Shown in pieces: positions 41,217 through 50,852 of a DNA stretch of 64,000 nt (the first letter of the stretch is position 1; the number at the start of each line of letters is the position of its first letter). The stretch covers positions 1 to 64,000 of the forward strand of contig DASXNH010000025.1 of the NCBI GenBank assembly GCA_036495195.1, read 5' to 3'. Source of the DNA: Palsa-872 sp036495195. GTDB taxonomy: Bacteria; Chloroflexota; Dormibacteria; Dormibacterales; Dormibacteraceae. The notes beneath the pieces are model-generated. The model did no database searches. It was given only the letters and a program-made list of their open reading frames with translations, and was not told where the DNA came from. A program made the position numbers and the translations under genes.

Positions 41217-41840
41217 ATGGCCGGCGACCTACCCCGCGTGATCCACCTTGAGTCGGTGGCCTCGACCCAGGACGTCGCTCGCGATCTGCCGGTCGGATCG
41301 GTCGTCGTTGCCGATCATCAGACCGCCGGACGCGGGCGCCTCGATCATCGATGGGAAGCGCCACCGGGCACGGCCCTTCTCGTCTCCTTTGTCCTGGCAC
41401 CGAACCCTCTGCTGAGCCTCGCTGCCGGAGTTGCCGCGGCGGAGGCCTGCGATCACGGTGTGAGGCTTAAATGGCCCAACGACCTGCTCCTTGGCGGCCG
41501 CAAGGTTGGAGGCATCCTCGTCGAGGCGACGCCGGCCAAAGCCATGTGCGGGATCGGCATCAACCTCACCTGGGCTCCTGACGGCGCCGCCAGCCTGAAC
41601 CAGCCTCGCGACTGGCTGCTGGCCAGGCTGAGCATCGCAGTCGAGAAGTGGAGCTCAGCGCCCCTGCAAGAGGTGCTGGCGCGGTGGCGCGAGCTTTCCG
41701 AGACCATCGGACGCAGGGTTCGCGTGCAACTGCCAGATCGCGCTTTCGAAGGGTTGGCTGAGGACATCAACGAGCGTGGGGAGCTGCTGGTCGACGGCGC
41801 GGCGGTGAGCGCCGGAAGCCTTACGCATCTAGCAGAGTAA
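41217..41840 (+). CDS. birA: Biotin protein ligase
   Basis: A 207-residue short BirA without the N-terminal DNA-binding domain, so it cannot act as a biotin repressor. Visible motifs are STQD, the biotinyl-AMP loop GRGRLDHRW, KWPNDLLLGGRKVGGIL and GIGINL. It biotinylates carboxylase carrier proteins such as the partner of the acyl-CoA carboxylase at 22295. Its 3' end overlaps the convergent Sir2 gene by 20 bp. Confidence 0.94.
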   Translation: MAGDLPRVIHLESVASTQDVARDLPVGSVVVADHQTAGRGRLDHRWEAPPGTALLVSFVLAPNPLLSLAAGVAAAEACDHGVRLKWPNDLLLGGRKVGGILVEATPAKAMCGIGINLTWAPDGAASLNQPRDWLLARLSIAVEKWSSAPLQEVLARWRELSETIGRRVRVQLPDRAFEGLAEDINERGELLVDGAAVSAGSLTHLAE

Positions 41841-42564
41841 GAATCGCCGGCAGCACTTCGCCGGCGCGGCCGTGGATCACGACTTCCGCAAGCGAATCCA
41901 GCGGCGTCGGTTCGGTGTTGATGATGATCAGCCTCGCGCCTGTACGCAATGCGGCCAGCGGAACGTCGGCTGCCGGGCGGACCACCAGCGACGAGCCGAC
42001 GACGAGCATGACATCAGCGCTTTGGGCAAGAGCCAACGCCTCATGCATGGCACCCGCCGGCATCGGCTCACCAAAGAGCACCACGGTCGGTTTGAGAAAC
42101 ATGCCCCCGCACGACTTGCAGATCGGCGGCATCTCGACGGCCAGCCGGGCCTGAAGGACCGCGCGCGACTCGCGCCGCCCGCAGTCCAGGCATTGAACCG
42201 TGCGGCTGGACCCGTGAAGCTCGACCACGCGCCGGCTGCCCGAGGCCTGATGCAGGCCGTCGGTGTTCTGCGTCACTACCGCCACGAGAGCGCCTGCCGC
42301 CTCGAGCGCGACGAGCGCCATGTGGCCAGGGTTGGGTCGTGCGGCCAGCGAGATGGCGCCCCGCTCCTTCGATACCTTCCAGTAGGCCGTTAGATCCTGC
42401 ATGAATGAATCGATCGAAGAGACCTTGACCGGATCGTACTTGGCCCAGAGTCCACCCGGTCCGCGAAACGTCGGGATGCCGCTTTCCGCAGACGCCCCCG
42501 CCCCCGTGAAGGCCACTCCGCTTCGTGCCGCCGAGAGCAGCTCAGCGGCTCGCTCGACCGTCAT
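41821..42564 (-). CDS. Sir2-family NAD-dependent deacylase
   Basis: A 247-residue sirtuin: GAGASAESGIPTFRG near the N-terminus, the catalytic QNTDGLHQ and HG, two zinc CxxC pairs (CLDC, CKSC), VVLFGEPMP and GSSLVV. It removes acyl groups from lysines using NAD. ATG 42564 overlaps the stop of the cyclase gene as ATGA, so the two are co-translated. Confidence 0.94.
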   Translation of the reverse strand: MTVERAAELLSAARSGVAFTGAGASAESGIPTFRGPGGLWAKYDPVKVSSIDSFMQDLTAYWKVSKERGAISLAARPNPGHMALVALEAAGALVAVVTQNTDGLHQASGSRRVVELHGSSRTVQCLDCGRRESRAVLQARLAVEMPPICKSCGGMFLKPTVVLFGEPMPAGAMHEALALAQSADVMLVVGSSLVVRPAADVPLAALRTGARLIIINTEPTPLDSLAEVVIHGRAGEVLPAILTLLDA

Positions 42565-44525
42565 GCCTGCGTTTCTTGAGCCGTCGCGAAAACGGATTGT
42601 TCGCCGTAGCGCTGCTTGTTCATCTCGTAGGAATCCTGCGCAGCCTGGGTCGGGATCCGAACCCATAGGGCTTCGCCGTGCTCACGGATCGCGCTCACTT
42701 TCATGACGCGGAATTTCTCAGCCGATTTTCCCTTCAGCTGAATGCCTGGCATCTCGTCGACGGCTATGTATTCGGAGCACGCCTCGAACGTTGGCCACCC
42801 TACGAGAATCTCGAACGCCGGTGCCGCGCTGCAGAAGCGGGCCGCCGTGTTGACGGTGTCTCCGAGCGCCGTGTATTGCAAACGATCCTTGCTTCCCATG
42901 TTCCCCACCACCGCTGGGCCCGAGTTGATGCCGATGCCCCACCTTACCGGTGGAAGGCCATGCTCGACCAGTTTCGACTGCAGAGCCGGGGCCTGGGCGA
43001 TCAGGTCGTACGCGCAGCGCAGCGCCAGCAGAGCGTGATTCGGCTGGTGGACCGGCGCATTCCATAACGCGACCACCTCATCGCCGACGTACTTGTCGAT
43101 GGTCCCGTCCCATTTGAGGATGAGCGCGCTGATGTCATCCAGGTAGTGCTGGATCACCGACAGCACATCCTCGGCCGCCATCGCCTCGGACATCGCAGTG
43201 AAGCCGCGAATGTCCACGAACAAAAGCGTGAGGTCACGCCGTTCGCCCTTGGAGATGATCTCGCCGACCGAGTGAGTGGCGGCGAGCTGTCTCACGATTC
43301 GCGGGTCGACGTAGTGGCCAAAGATGCGCTCGACCTTGCGTCTCTCGCGATCTTCGAGGACGTATCGCGCCGCCAGCGAAAACGCGGCCGACAGGACGAT
43401 GGCGATCGGCGCATAGAGCGGATCGGCCAGGTATCCGGACTTGCCCAGCACGAAGATTCCCGCGTAGTAGGCCACCAGCAGCGCGGCGGTGAAGATCGCG
43501 GCGATGCGGAATGACAGCACGTAAACGATGACCGCGACCATGAGCGAGAGGACGACGATGGCCAGCAGCATCGAGTTGGTGGGCTGAACGCGGACGTAGC
43601 GGTCGGAGAGGATCGTGGTCATGGCATCGCCCATGATTCGGTAGCCGTAGTTCTGGTTGTCGAGCATGCAGCGCAGCCGGCTAGCTGGGCAAAAGGTGCT
43701 GTCGTGGGTAAAGCTGACAGCTTGCGAGTAGACATCGCCACCATCGACGAGCTTGGAGCCGACGACGACGATGTGGCCGGTGATCTGTTCGGGGTCTTGA
43801 CAGCTGGAATTCTCGGCGTCCTGGAATGAGCAGCTCGGCCCACCGCCTCTGGTGAAGTTGATGAGCATCTGATCGCCCACGAGGGGGATGTGGTGAGGGC
43901 CAAAGGTCGCTCGATCGCCGCTCACCTGTAACGCGTCACTGATTCCCTGGGATATCCGGAGTGCCTGGATGAATGCCGGTTCGTCGGCTTCGTTCTGGTT
44001 GCATGTCGCATTTGGATCAGGGCGCAGCACGACGCCTCGAATGTTGTTGGCGTCGTCAGGGGCGGCCAGACCGCGCTCGCCGACAGCAGCCGCGAACTGC
44101 AGGAAAGCGTCCATAGGGTGGACGTCGGCAGTACACACCAGGACCACATTCCCCGCTTTCTTGATCGCGACGATCAGCGGAGCATTCGTGTCGACCTTGG
44201 GCTCCTCAGTGGTCGGCGCTGTGGGCTGGTCGAGTGGGAAGTCGTAGAGGATCACCGACGGGTGAAGGCTCGTCAGGTAGGAGATGACCCTTGCGTGATC
44301 GGCGTTGGTCAAGGTGCCGATGGCCGCCATGGAGGGCTGGTCGAGCGCGATGAACGTCACCCTTTGATCAGGCTTCGGAGCTGGGAACAGCTGGTCCTGG
44401 GCGGCGAAGAAAGGCCCGTTCATGACGCCGCGAGTGCTCAGGATCACGACGAGCACGCCGGCAAGAAGTCCCGCCAGCGCGAAGCGCCAGGCGAGGCGCC
44501 AGTCGCCCACACGCTCGCGGACCAT
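42561..44525 (-). CDS. CHASE2-domain adenylate cyclase, second copy
   Basis: A 654-residue paralogue of the 29469 protein with the same plan: N-terminal helix, extracellular CHASE2 sensor (about 40-310), three membrane segments (about 320-390) and a class III cyclase domain (about 425-620). DKYVGDE, LLFVDIRGFT and ALGDTVNTAAR are all conserved, predicting cAMP synthesis. The sensor differs more than the catalytic part and carries about eight cysteines. The C-terminal tail is shorter. Coupled by ATGA to the sirtuin gene. Confidence 0.93.
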   Translation of the reverse strand: MVRERVGDWRLAWRFALAGLLAGVLVVILSTRGVMNGPFFAAQDQLFPAPKPDQRVTFIALDQPSMAAIGTLTNADHARVISYLTSLHPSVILYDFPLDQPTAPTTEEPKVDTNAPLIVAIKKAGNVVLVCTADVHPMDAFLQFAAAVGERGLAAPDDANNIRGVVLRPDPNATCNQNEADEPAFIQALRISQGISDALQVSGDRATFGPHHIPLVGDQMLINFTRGGGPSCSFQDAENSSCQDPEQITGHIVVVGSKLVDGGDVYSQAVSFTHDSTFCPASRLRCMLDNQNYGYRIMGDAMTTILSDRYVRVQPTNSMLLAIVVLSLMVAVIVYVLSFRIAAIFTAALLVAYYAGIFVLGKSGYLADPLYAPIAIVLSAAFSLAARYVLEDRERRKVERIFGHYVDPRIVRQLAATHSVGEIISKGERRDLTLLFVDIRGFTAMSEAMAAEDVLSVIQHYLDDISALILKWDGTIDKYVGDEVVALWNAPVHQPNHALLALRCAYDLIAQAPALQSKLVEHGLPPVRWGIGINSGPAVVGNMGSKDRLQYTALGDTVNTAARFCSAAPAFEILVGWPTFEACSEYIAVDEMPGIQLKGKSAEKFRVMKVSAIREHGEALWVRIPTQAAQDSYEMNKQRYGEQSVFATAQETQA

Positions 44526-44532
44526 GCGCCGC

Positions 44533-44539
44533 TATGTTA
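44533..44539. promoter_or_regulatory. Bidirectional -10 element shared by cyclase and MFS genes
   Basis: TATGTTA reads as TATGTT rightward (7-base gap to GTG 44546) and TAACAT leftward (8-base gap to ATG 44525). The two leaderless starts are only 20 bases apart. Confidence 0.45.
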
Positions 44540-44545
44540 GGGAGC

Positions 44546-45754
44546 GTGCGCCTGGGTGTCCCGGATTCGCGGAGAACCCTCGCGATCTACTTCGCCGCCG
44601 GCGCTTCGTTTGCCGCGCTGTCGGCGCGAGGTCTCACGGTGCCGCTGTACGCGCACGAGCTGGGAGCCAGCCGCTTTCAAGTCGGCGCGCTGTTCGCGGT
44701 CGCAACCCTGGCCGCGGCTCTGCTGTCGATGCCGGCGGGCGTCCTCATCGATCGCTTCGGCACCAGGACTCTGTTGATTCTCTCCTTGATCATTGCGGCC
44801 GGCTCTCAGCTGGCCATCGCCGAAGCCACCACTGTGGCGCCGTTGTTCGTATGGCAGATCGTCGGCGGACTTGGCGCCGGCGCTCAGCAGGCCGCGTTGT
44901 TCAGCGCAGTCACTGCCTTGGTGCCCGGCAACCGGCTGGGGCGTGCCATGGGGTGGCTCACGTTCTCGATGCAGGCTGGATTTTTCATCGGCCCCTCCAT
45001 CGCCGGTCTCTGGCTCCAGTGGATCGATCTCCGCACGGACATCGCCGTGACGACTGCCCTGCTGGTGTTCGCAATCCCTGGCGCGATGGCGGCAAGCACT
45101 GCGCCGCAGTCGGGGCAGCGGCTGAGCTTCATAGGACCTCTGCGCGCGCTCATCACCCAGCCCTCGTTCGGTCCAGTCGTAATCGGGCTCTTGTCGGCAA
45201 CGCTGGTTTGGGGAACCGTCGGTGCGTTCCTGCCGATCTTCGGCAAAGAGAGCCTGCGACTGTCCAACTCACAGATCGGGCTGATGCTGGCAATTCAAGC
45301 CGTCGCCAACGGCCTCGCCCGCATCCCGGGCGGCAGGCTCGTTGACCGCGCCAAGCACCGCTGGCCGATCGTGTTTGTCGGTGTGATGGTCTGGTCGGTG
45401 GCGGCGATCGTGCTGGGCCACCTCAGCGGGTTCTGGGCTCCGGTGGCGTTGCTGGTCATCGCCACACCCTTCGTCGCGACTGTCTACGTGGCCTTCGGAG
45501 TGGTGTTCGGGGACCTGTCTACCGGATCCACCCGTGGGGTGGCGATGGGTGCATATGGGACGGTGCTATTTCTCGGTTTGACCACCGGACCCCTGGTGTT
45601 CGGGCCGATCGTGCAGACGTACGGTTACGCCGCCGGCTTCACCGCTTGCGCGTCGGCCGCGATGGTGCTGGCTCTCGTGATGGCCGCGTCTCACGCGGAG
45701 CCGCTGCGCCCACGATCCGAGATCCCGCTCCCTCCACCGGCTCCGGGGACATAG
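44546..45754 (+). CDS. MFS transporter
   Basis: A 402-residue major facilitator with twelve predicted membrane segments. The loop-2 motif is visible as GVLIDRFGTRT (about 70) and again in the second half as GGRLVDRAKHRW. The fold resembles drug or sugar efflux carriers; the substrate is unknown. GTG 44546 is used because the ATG at 44534 falls within the predicted -10. Its 3' 116 bp overlap the NUDIX gene on the other strand. Confidence 0.88.
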   Translation: MRLGVPDSRRTLAIYFAAGASFAALSARGLTVPLYAHELGASRFQVGALFAVATLAAALLSMPAGVLIDRFGTRTLLILSLIIAAGSQLAIAEATTVAPLFVWQIVGGLGAGAQQAALFSAVTALVPGNRLGRAMGWLTFSMQAGFFIGPSIAGLWLQWIDLRTDIAVTTALLVFAIPGAMAASTAPQSGQRLSFIGPLRALITQPSFGPVVIGLLSATLVWGTVGAFLPIFGKESLRLSNSQIGLMLAIQAVANGLARIPGGRLVDRAKHRWPIVFVGVMVWSVAAIVLGHLSGFWAPVALLVIATPFVATVYVAFGVVFGDLSTGSTRGVAMGAYGTVLFLGLTTGPLVFGPIVQTYGYAAGFTACASAAMVLALVMAASHAEPLRPRSEIPLPPPAPGT

Positions 45755-46238
45755 CCGTCGCATATTCGTCGATCACCTTTCGGTGGCTCGGAAATGCGAG
45801 AGGCGGCAGGGATTCGAGCGCAAAGACCCCGACCTCGAGCATCTCCGGGCCTGGAGCGAGCCGGCCGCCATCCGCCAGCCTGGCCTGGTATGCGATTCCA
45901 ATCATGCTGGGAGCTGTCCGCTTGGCGATGTGATAGACACCGATGAGGCGAGTTTTCTCGACATCGGCGCTTACCTCTTCGCGACATTCACGAGCCGCCG
46001 CATCCCACGGGCTCTCATCGTCGTTGACGAACCCGCCGGGAAGGCACCAAAGACCAAGGCCAGGCTCGATCGCGCGCCGCCCGAGGACGATGCCGCCGTC
46101 CATTTCGATGACCACCGCCGTCGTGACCTTGGGGTCGTGCCACAGCACAAAATCGTCATTGGGGCAGCCCTCGACCTCGCGGCCTTCGACCACGCGCGCA
46201 ACGAGCTCGGCGCCACAGTTCACGCAGCGGTGGGTCAC
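45639..46238 (-). CDS. NUDIX hydrolase with zinc ribbon
   Basis: A 199-residue protein: an N-terminal zinc ribbon starting CVNC with a further Cys in GCPND, then a NUDIX domain whose box runs from GGFVNDDES to REEVSAD (about 68-90). The arrangement resembles NudC/ADP-ribose-type pyrophosphatases. The final 35 residues are a low-complexity Arg/Pro tail encoded wholly in the overlap with the MFS gene. GTG 46238 lies seven bases after TAGAGT. Confidence 0.87.
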   Translation of the reverse strand: MTHRCVNCGAELVARVVEGREVEGCPNDDFVLWHDPKVTTAVVIEMDGGIVLGRRAIEPGLGLWCLPGGFVNDDESPWDAAARECREEVSADVEKTRLIGVYHIAKRTAPSMIGIAYQARLADGGRLAPGPEMLEVGVFALESLPPLAFPSHRKVIDEYATAMSPEPVEGAGSRIVGAAAPRETRPSREPAPSRPTRKR

Positions 46239-46245
46239 TTAACCA

Positions 46246-46251
46246 ACTCTA
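46246..46251 (-). promoter_or_regulatory. -10 element TAGAGT for the NUDIX gene
   Basis: Minus-strand TAGAGT with a 7-base gap to GTG 46238; predicted leaderless. Confidence 0.4.
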
Positions 46252-46279
46252 GTGACCTGGGAAATCGCAGCGACCGCTG

Positions 46280-47416
<1,137 letters not shown>

Positions 47417-47454
47417 AGAGACTCCATTTTTTGAGTTGCCATAGGTTAACGCCC

Positions 47455-47482
47455 CTGACCGCAGGGTTGTTCGGGCTATACT
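47455..47482 (+). promoter_or_regulatory. Promoter of the MaoC-like gene
   Basis: CTGACC (47455-47460), 16 bases, then TATACT (47477-47482). Transcription would begin at or just before the CTG at 47492. Confidence 0.55.
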
Positions 47483-47491
47483 CGGCCCGAC

Positions 47492-48322
47492 CTGGAGCCG
47501 ATCTCATTCGACGACCTCCCACTCGGCGGTGAGTGGACGACCCGGCGGCGCACCATCTCCGAATCTGAGATCGCGCTGTTCGCCGCCGTCGCCGGCGACT
47601 TCTCCCCGCTGACCATCGATGCGACCCATCGAAACGGCCGCATCGCCCCTCCCGCGCTTCTGGTCGCGATGGCGGTCGGCCTTGGCTCGATGGACATGCC
47701 GGTGCCTGCGGTCGCCACCTGGGAGTGGCTCAACTGGAAGTTTCCGAGACCCGTCCGGGCTGGCGACACGATCTACGCGATCTGGACGCTAACCCAGAAA
47801 CGTGCCCCCGTCGGGGACGATCCGACGGCGATCGTGGTCTGGCGCGTGGACGTGCACACGGCCACTGGCACCCTGTGCGCCGAAGGCGAGGTCGGGGCGA
47901 GCGTTTTGAGGAAGGCCGCAGCCAAGGCGCCTCGAACTCGTGTGGAACCGCCTGTTGCGGCCGTGGTGGTGGCTGCGTCCAGCCCTGCAGCTCGCCGCCG
48001 GCGGCGCCGACGCCCGGCCACAGCGGATGGCGCGAAGAGCGCAGCCGAGCCCAAGGCGGTGGCGGCGGTCGAAGCCGCAGCCACTCCAACGCCTGCAGCG
48101 GCTGAGCGCTCGCCGGGAGGACCGAGGCGCCGGCGGCGCCGCAGGTCACCTGGCTCGGCGCAAGCGCGAAACGGCGAGGGGACTGCCGGCAACGCGTCTT
48201 CAGAAGGACCACCTCCAGGGGACACCATGCCGGCGGCCCCGGCCTCTCCGGCCCTGGCGCCCGCGGGGGCCGGCTCCCCGAACCCCCTGACGCGCGCGAT
48301 CCGGCGTCTCCGCCGGCCTTAG
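47492..48322 (+). CDS. MaoC-like hot-dog protein with poly-arginine tail
   Basis: A 276-residue protein. Residues about 1-140 form a hot-dog domain with a hydratase-type motif FAAVAGDFSPLTIDATH. The rest is a low-complexity Ala/Pro tail holding two blocks of seven arginines, likely to bind nucleic acid or acidic surfaces. No ATG, GTG or TTG precedes the catalytic motif in this frame; the only start candidate is CTG 47492, nine bases after TATACT. The ATG at 47669 would cut the domain in half. Confidence 0.7.
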   Translation: MEPISFDDLPLGGEWTTRRRTISESEIALFAAVAGDFSPLTIDATHRNGRIAPPALLVAMAVGLGSMDMPVPAVATWEWLNWKFPRPVRAGDTIYAIWTLTQKRAPVGDDPTAIVVWRVDVHTATGTLCAEGEVGASVLRKAAAKAPRTRVEPPVAAVVVAASSPAARRRRRRRPATADGAKSAAEPKAVAAVEAAATPTPAAAERSPGGPRRRRRRRSPGSAQARNGEGTAGNASSEGPPPGDTMPAAPASPALAPAGAGSPNPLTRAIRRLRRP

Positions 48323-48338
48323 ACCCCCCGGGCGCCCT

Positions 48339-49208
48339 TCAGGCTGGGGTTTCCAGGGCCTCGAGGTATTCGATGACTCGGCGGGTCAGCTGGCTTGGGG
48401 TTGAGGCGCCGCTGGTCACTCCAACCTTCGTGGCTCCCTTGAACCAGCTGAGGTCCAGGTCCTCGAGGCTGTCGACAAGGTAAGCCGGCTTGTGGCCCAG
48501 CTTCTTGACCACCTCGACCAACCTCAACGAGTTGGACGAGCGCGGACTGCCGACAACGATCACAAGGTCCACATGCGGCGCCGCCTCGACCGCGGCTTCC
48601 TGCCGCTCCTGCGTGGCGCGGCAGATCTCGTTGTGGACCTCGGCGTTCGGGTAACGGGCCTGGACGCGTCCGATCAGGTCCTCGGTGTCCCAGACGGAAA
48701 GTGTCGTCTGGCAGGTGACCGCGATCCTGTCGCCTTTCAGCTCGAGAGCGTCGATGTCCTCCGGGTCCTGGACTAGATGGACCTTGCCGGGAGCCTCACC
48801 CATCACCCCTTCCGGCTCGGGGTGTCCCTTCCTGCCGATGTAGACGACCTCGTAACCCTTCCTGGCGAGGTCGGCGACCAGCTCGTGGGTGCGGACCACG
48901 TCCGAGCACGTGGCGTCGATCGGGGTCAGGCCCAGCTCCACGGCCCGCTGCTTGACCTGCGGCGAGACGCCGTGGGCCGTGAAGATTACGGTGCCGCCCT
49001 TGATGTGGTTGAGGCCTGCCAGCCGGTCGTTCTGGTCCACCAGCTCGACGCCCTGCCGCTGCAGGTCGTCGGTCGCATGGGTGTTGTGGACCAGCATGCC
49101 GAGCATGTGAACGGGCCCGGTGGTCTCCTCGCGGACTCGCTTGGCGATGCGAAAAGCGTCGACTACGCCGTGGCAGTAGCCCCTGGGCGTGATCTTGAGA
49201 ACTTCCAA
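48339..49208 (-). CDS. ispH: 4-hydroxy-3-methylbut-2-enyl diphosphate reductase
   Basis: A 289-residue IspH/LytB, the last enzyme of the MEP isoprenoid pathway, with the three cluster cysteines in RGYCHGV, DATCSDV and EICRATQ and the VGSPRSSNS motif. It makes IPP and DMAPP. TTG 49208 is the only start that keeps the N-terminus after the upstream gene, and TAAACT ends ten bases before it, so it probably has its own promoter. Confidence 0.95.
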   Translation of the reverse strand: MEVLKITPRGYCHGVVDAFRIAKRVREETTGPVHMLGMLVHNTHATDDLQRQGVELVDQNDRLAGLNHIKGGTVIFTAHGVSPQVKQRAVELGLTPIDATCSDVVRTHELVADLARKGYEVVYIGRKGHPEPEGVMGEAPGKVHLVQDPEDIDALELKGDRIAVTCQTTLSVWDTEDLIGRVQARYPNAEVHNEICRATQERQEAAVEAAPHVDLVIVVGSPRSSNSLRLVEVVKKLGHKPAYLVDSLEDLDLSWFKGATKVGVTSGASTPSQLTRRVIEYLEALETPA

Positions 49209-49218
49209 TCTGAACTTG

Positions 49219-49224
49219 AGTTTA
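49219..49224 (-). promoter_or_regulatory. -10 element TAAACT for ispH
   Basis: Minus-strand TAAACT with a 10-base gap to TTG 49208. Confidence 0.35.
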
Positions 49225-49243
49225 CGCGGAGGCTCGGAGAGCC

Positions 49244-50059
49244 TTATTTGTCGGCGACCCCCACGAAGAGGTCGTTCTCTGGCAGCTTTGAGCCGGGCTT
49301 GCCGCGCGCCAGCCGGTAGTACTCGGTGCCGAATGCCAACCTGTAGATCTGATCCGCCATCGTGGTGAACCACGAGTTCGGGTCGTTCTGGGAGACGTGC
49401 GCGGAGAATGCTTCGCGCTTGCGATCGACGTAGTCGCTGACGTCTATCTGGGTGGTGATCAGCTCGTCGGGCGTCCCCGGAATCTGGATGCTGCCTGCTC
49501 GCTCCTGGCGCTGGGCGTCGTCCGGGAGCGCGGCGATGAACTGCTGCATCAGCGTGCGTGGGATGCCTGTGTAGTAGAGCTTGCTGGGACGCCAGCCTTC
49601 CTGCTCGAGCAGGTCCAGGGCGGCATTCGTGGTGAGATGCGCCTTGATGTGGTCGGGGTGGCCATACGTTCCATCAGCGTCATAGGTCACGACCACGTCA
49701 GGCCGCTCCTCGCGCAGAATCGCGGCCAGCCTCGCCGCAGCCTCGTCCAGCGGCGCCCGGTGAAAAGACTTGGGATTCTCGTTGTCGGCGGTGCCGGCCA
49801 TGCCCGAGTCACGGTAGTCGAGGAACTCGCCGCGATTGACACCAAGCAGGCGCGACGCGGCCTCCAGCTCCTTGGTCCGGACCTCGCCGAGTCGCGGCCG
49901 CGTGGCTGCCTCATCCATGTTGTAGATCTCGCCGACCTCACCGCGCGTCGCCGTGACCAGCACCACGCGGTGGCCGTCTGCCCTCGCCTTCAGCATCGCG
50001 CCGCCGGTCGAGATCGCCTCGTCGTCAGGGTGCGCGTGCACCAACAGCAAAGCCCCCAT
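49244..50059 (-). CDS. PIG-L deacetylase, MshB/Mca-like
   Basis: A 271-residue zinc deacetylase of the LmbE/PIG-L family. Metal ligands are in VHAHPDDE (about 7-14) and GTYGHPDHI (about 130-138); TATRGEVGEI and KLYYTGIPR are also typical. MshB and Mca of mycothiol metabolism are the closest functional relatives I recognise. With ino1 in the same operon, a GlcNAc-inositol substrate is plausible but no mshA or mshC is in the window. The start overlaps the HAD stop as TGATG. Confidence 0.85.
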   Translation of the reverse strand: MGALLLVHAHPDDEAISTGGAMLKARADGHRVVLVTATRGEVGEIYNMDEAATRPRLGEVRTKELEAASRLLGVNRGEFLDYRDSGMAGTADNENPKSFHRAPLDEAAARLAAILREERPDVVVTYDADGTYGHPDHIKAHLTTNAALDLLEQEGWRPSKLYYTGIPRTLMQQFIAALPDDAQRQERAGSIQIPGTPDELITTQIDVSDYVDRKREAFSAHVSQNDPNSWFTTMADQIYRLAFGTEYYRLARGKPGSKLPENDLFVGVADK

Positions 50060-50838
50060 CACTTGATCAACAGGTCGACGAGCTGTTGGATTCCACGATG
50101 GCCGGGTCCGGGTATCGTGCGGTCGGCGGCGGCGATGACTTCGGGCTCGGCGCCTTCCACCGCCACGCCCAGTCCCGCCCAGGAGATCATCGAGACGTCG
50201 TTACGTCCGTCGCCTACCGCCACCGTCTCTGATTGGGGAATCCCAAGCTTGTCACACAGAAAGGCAAGCGCCTTCGCTTTGTCACTGTCGATGCTGGTGA
50301 ACTCGAGGTAGGTGGGCATCGACGTCGCTGCGTTCAACTTCTCCTGCCAGCGGCGCCGCACCTCCGGAAGCACCGCCTCCAACACCTCACGCGTGGCGAC
50401 GATCACCAGCTTTGGGGTCGTCGGCCCCATCGCAAGGTCGAGGTCCGCGACGAAGTTGATCGGCATGCCGGCATGGTCTGCATATTCATGCGCCTCCGGC
50501 CGATCCCTTTCGACCAGCAGCTCATCCTTCGAGTACGCCTGAATATGAAGGTCCCGTTCGCGCGCAAATCGAACGACCTCCATCGCAAGGTCATGTTCGA
50601 TGCCATGGTCCAGGATCATCCCGCCGTCCAAAGCCCGGATCTGCGCGCCCTGGTAGCAAACGATCGGAGTGTCGAGGCCAAGGCGCTTGACCCAAGGCAA
50701 CGCTCCTGGAAAAGGCCTGCCGGTGCTGGCCACGACAGTGATTCCTGCCCGTACCAGGCGGCCCACCGCCTCGACATCGCGTGGATCCAATTGCAATGTC
50801 GGGCTGAGGATCGTGCCGTCGAGGTCGAGGGCCAGCAG
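50059..50838 (-). CDS. Cof-type HAD phosphatase
   Basis: A 259-residue HAD hydrolase: motif I ALDLDGTIL at the N-terminus, ASTGRPF, a large C2 cap and the late GDGRNDVSM motif IV. It dephosphorylates small metabolites. In this frame no ATG, GTG or TTG lies before motif I; a CTG at 50838 is the best candidate. Starting at the TTG 50796 would delete the catalytic aspartates. It follows the dehydrogenase stop by 14 bases. Confidence 0.83.
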   Translation of the reverse strand: MLALDLDGTILSPTLQLDPRDVEAVGRLVRAGITVVASTGRPFPGALPWVKRLGLDTPIVCYQGAQIRALDGGMILDHGIEHDLAMEVVRFARERDLHIQAYSKDELLVERDRPEAHEYADHAGMPINFVADLDLAMGPTTPKLVIVATREVLEAVLPEVRRRWQEKLNAATSMPTYLEFTSIDSDKAKALAFLCDKLGIPQSETVAVGDGRNDVSMISWAGLGVAVEGAEPEVIAAADRTIPGPGHRGIQQLVDLLIK

Positions 50839-50852
50839 CCGGTAGCGAAGAG

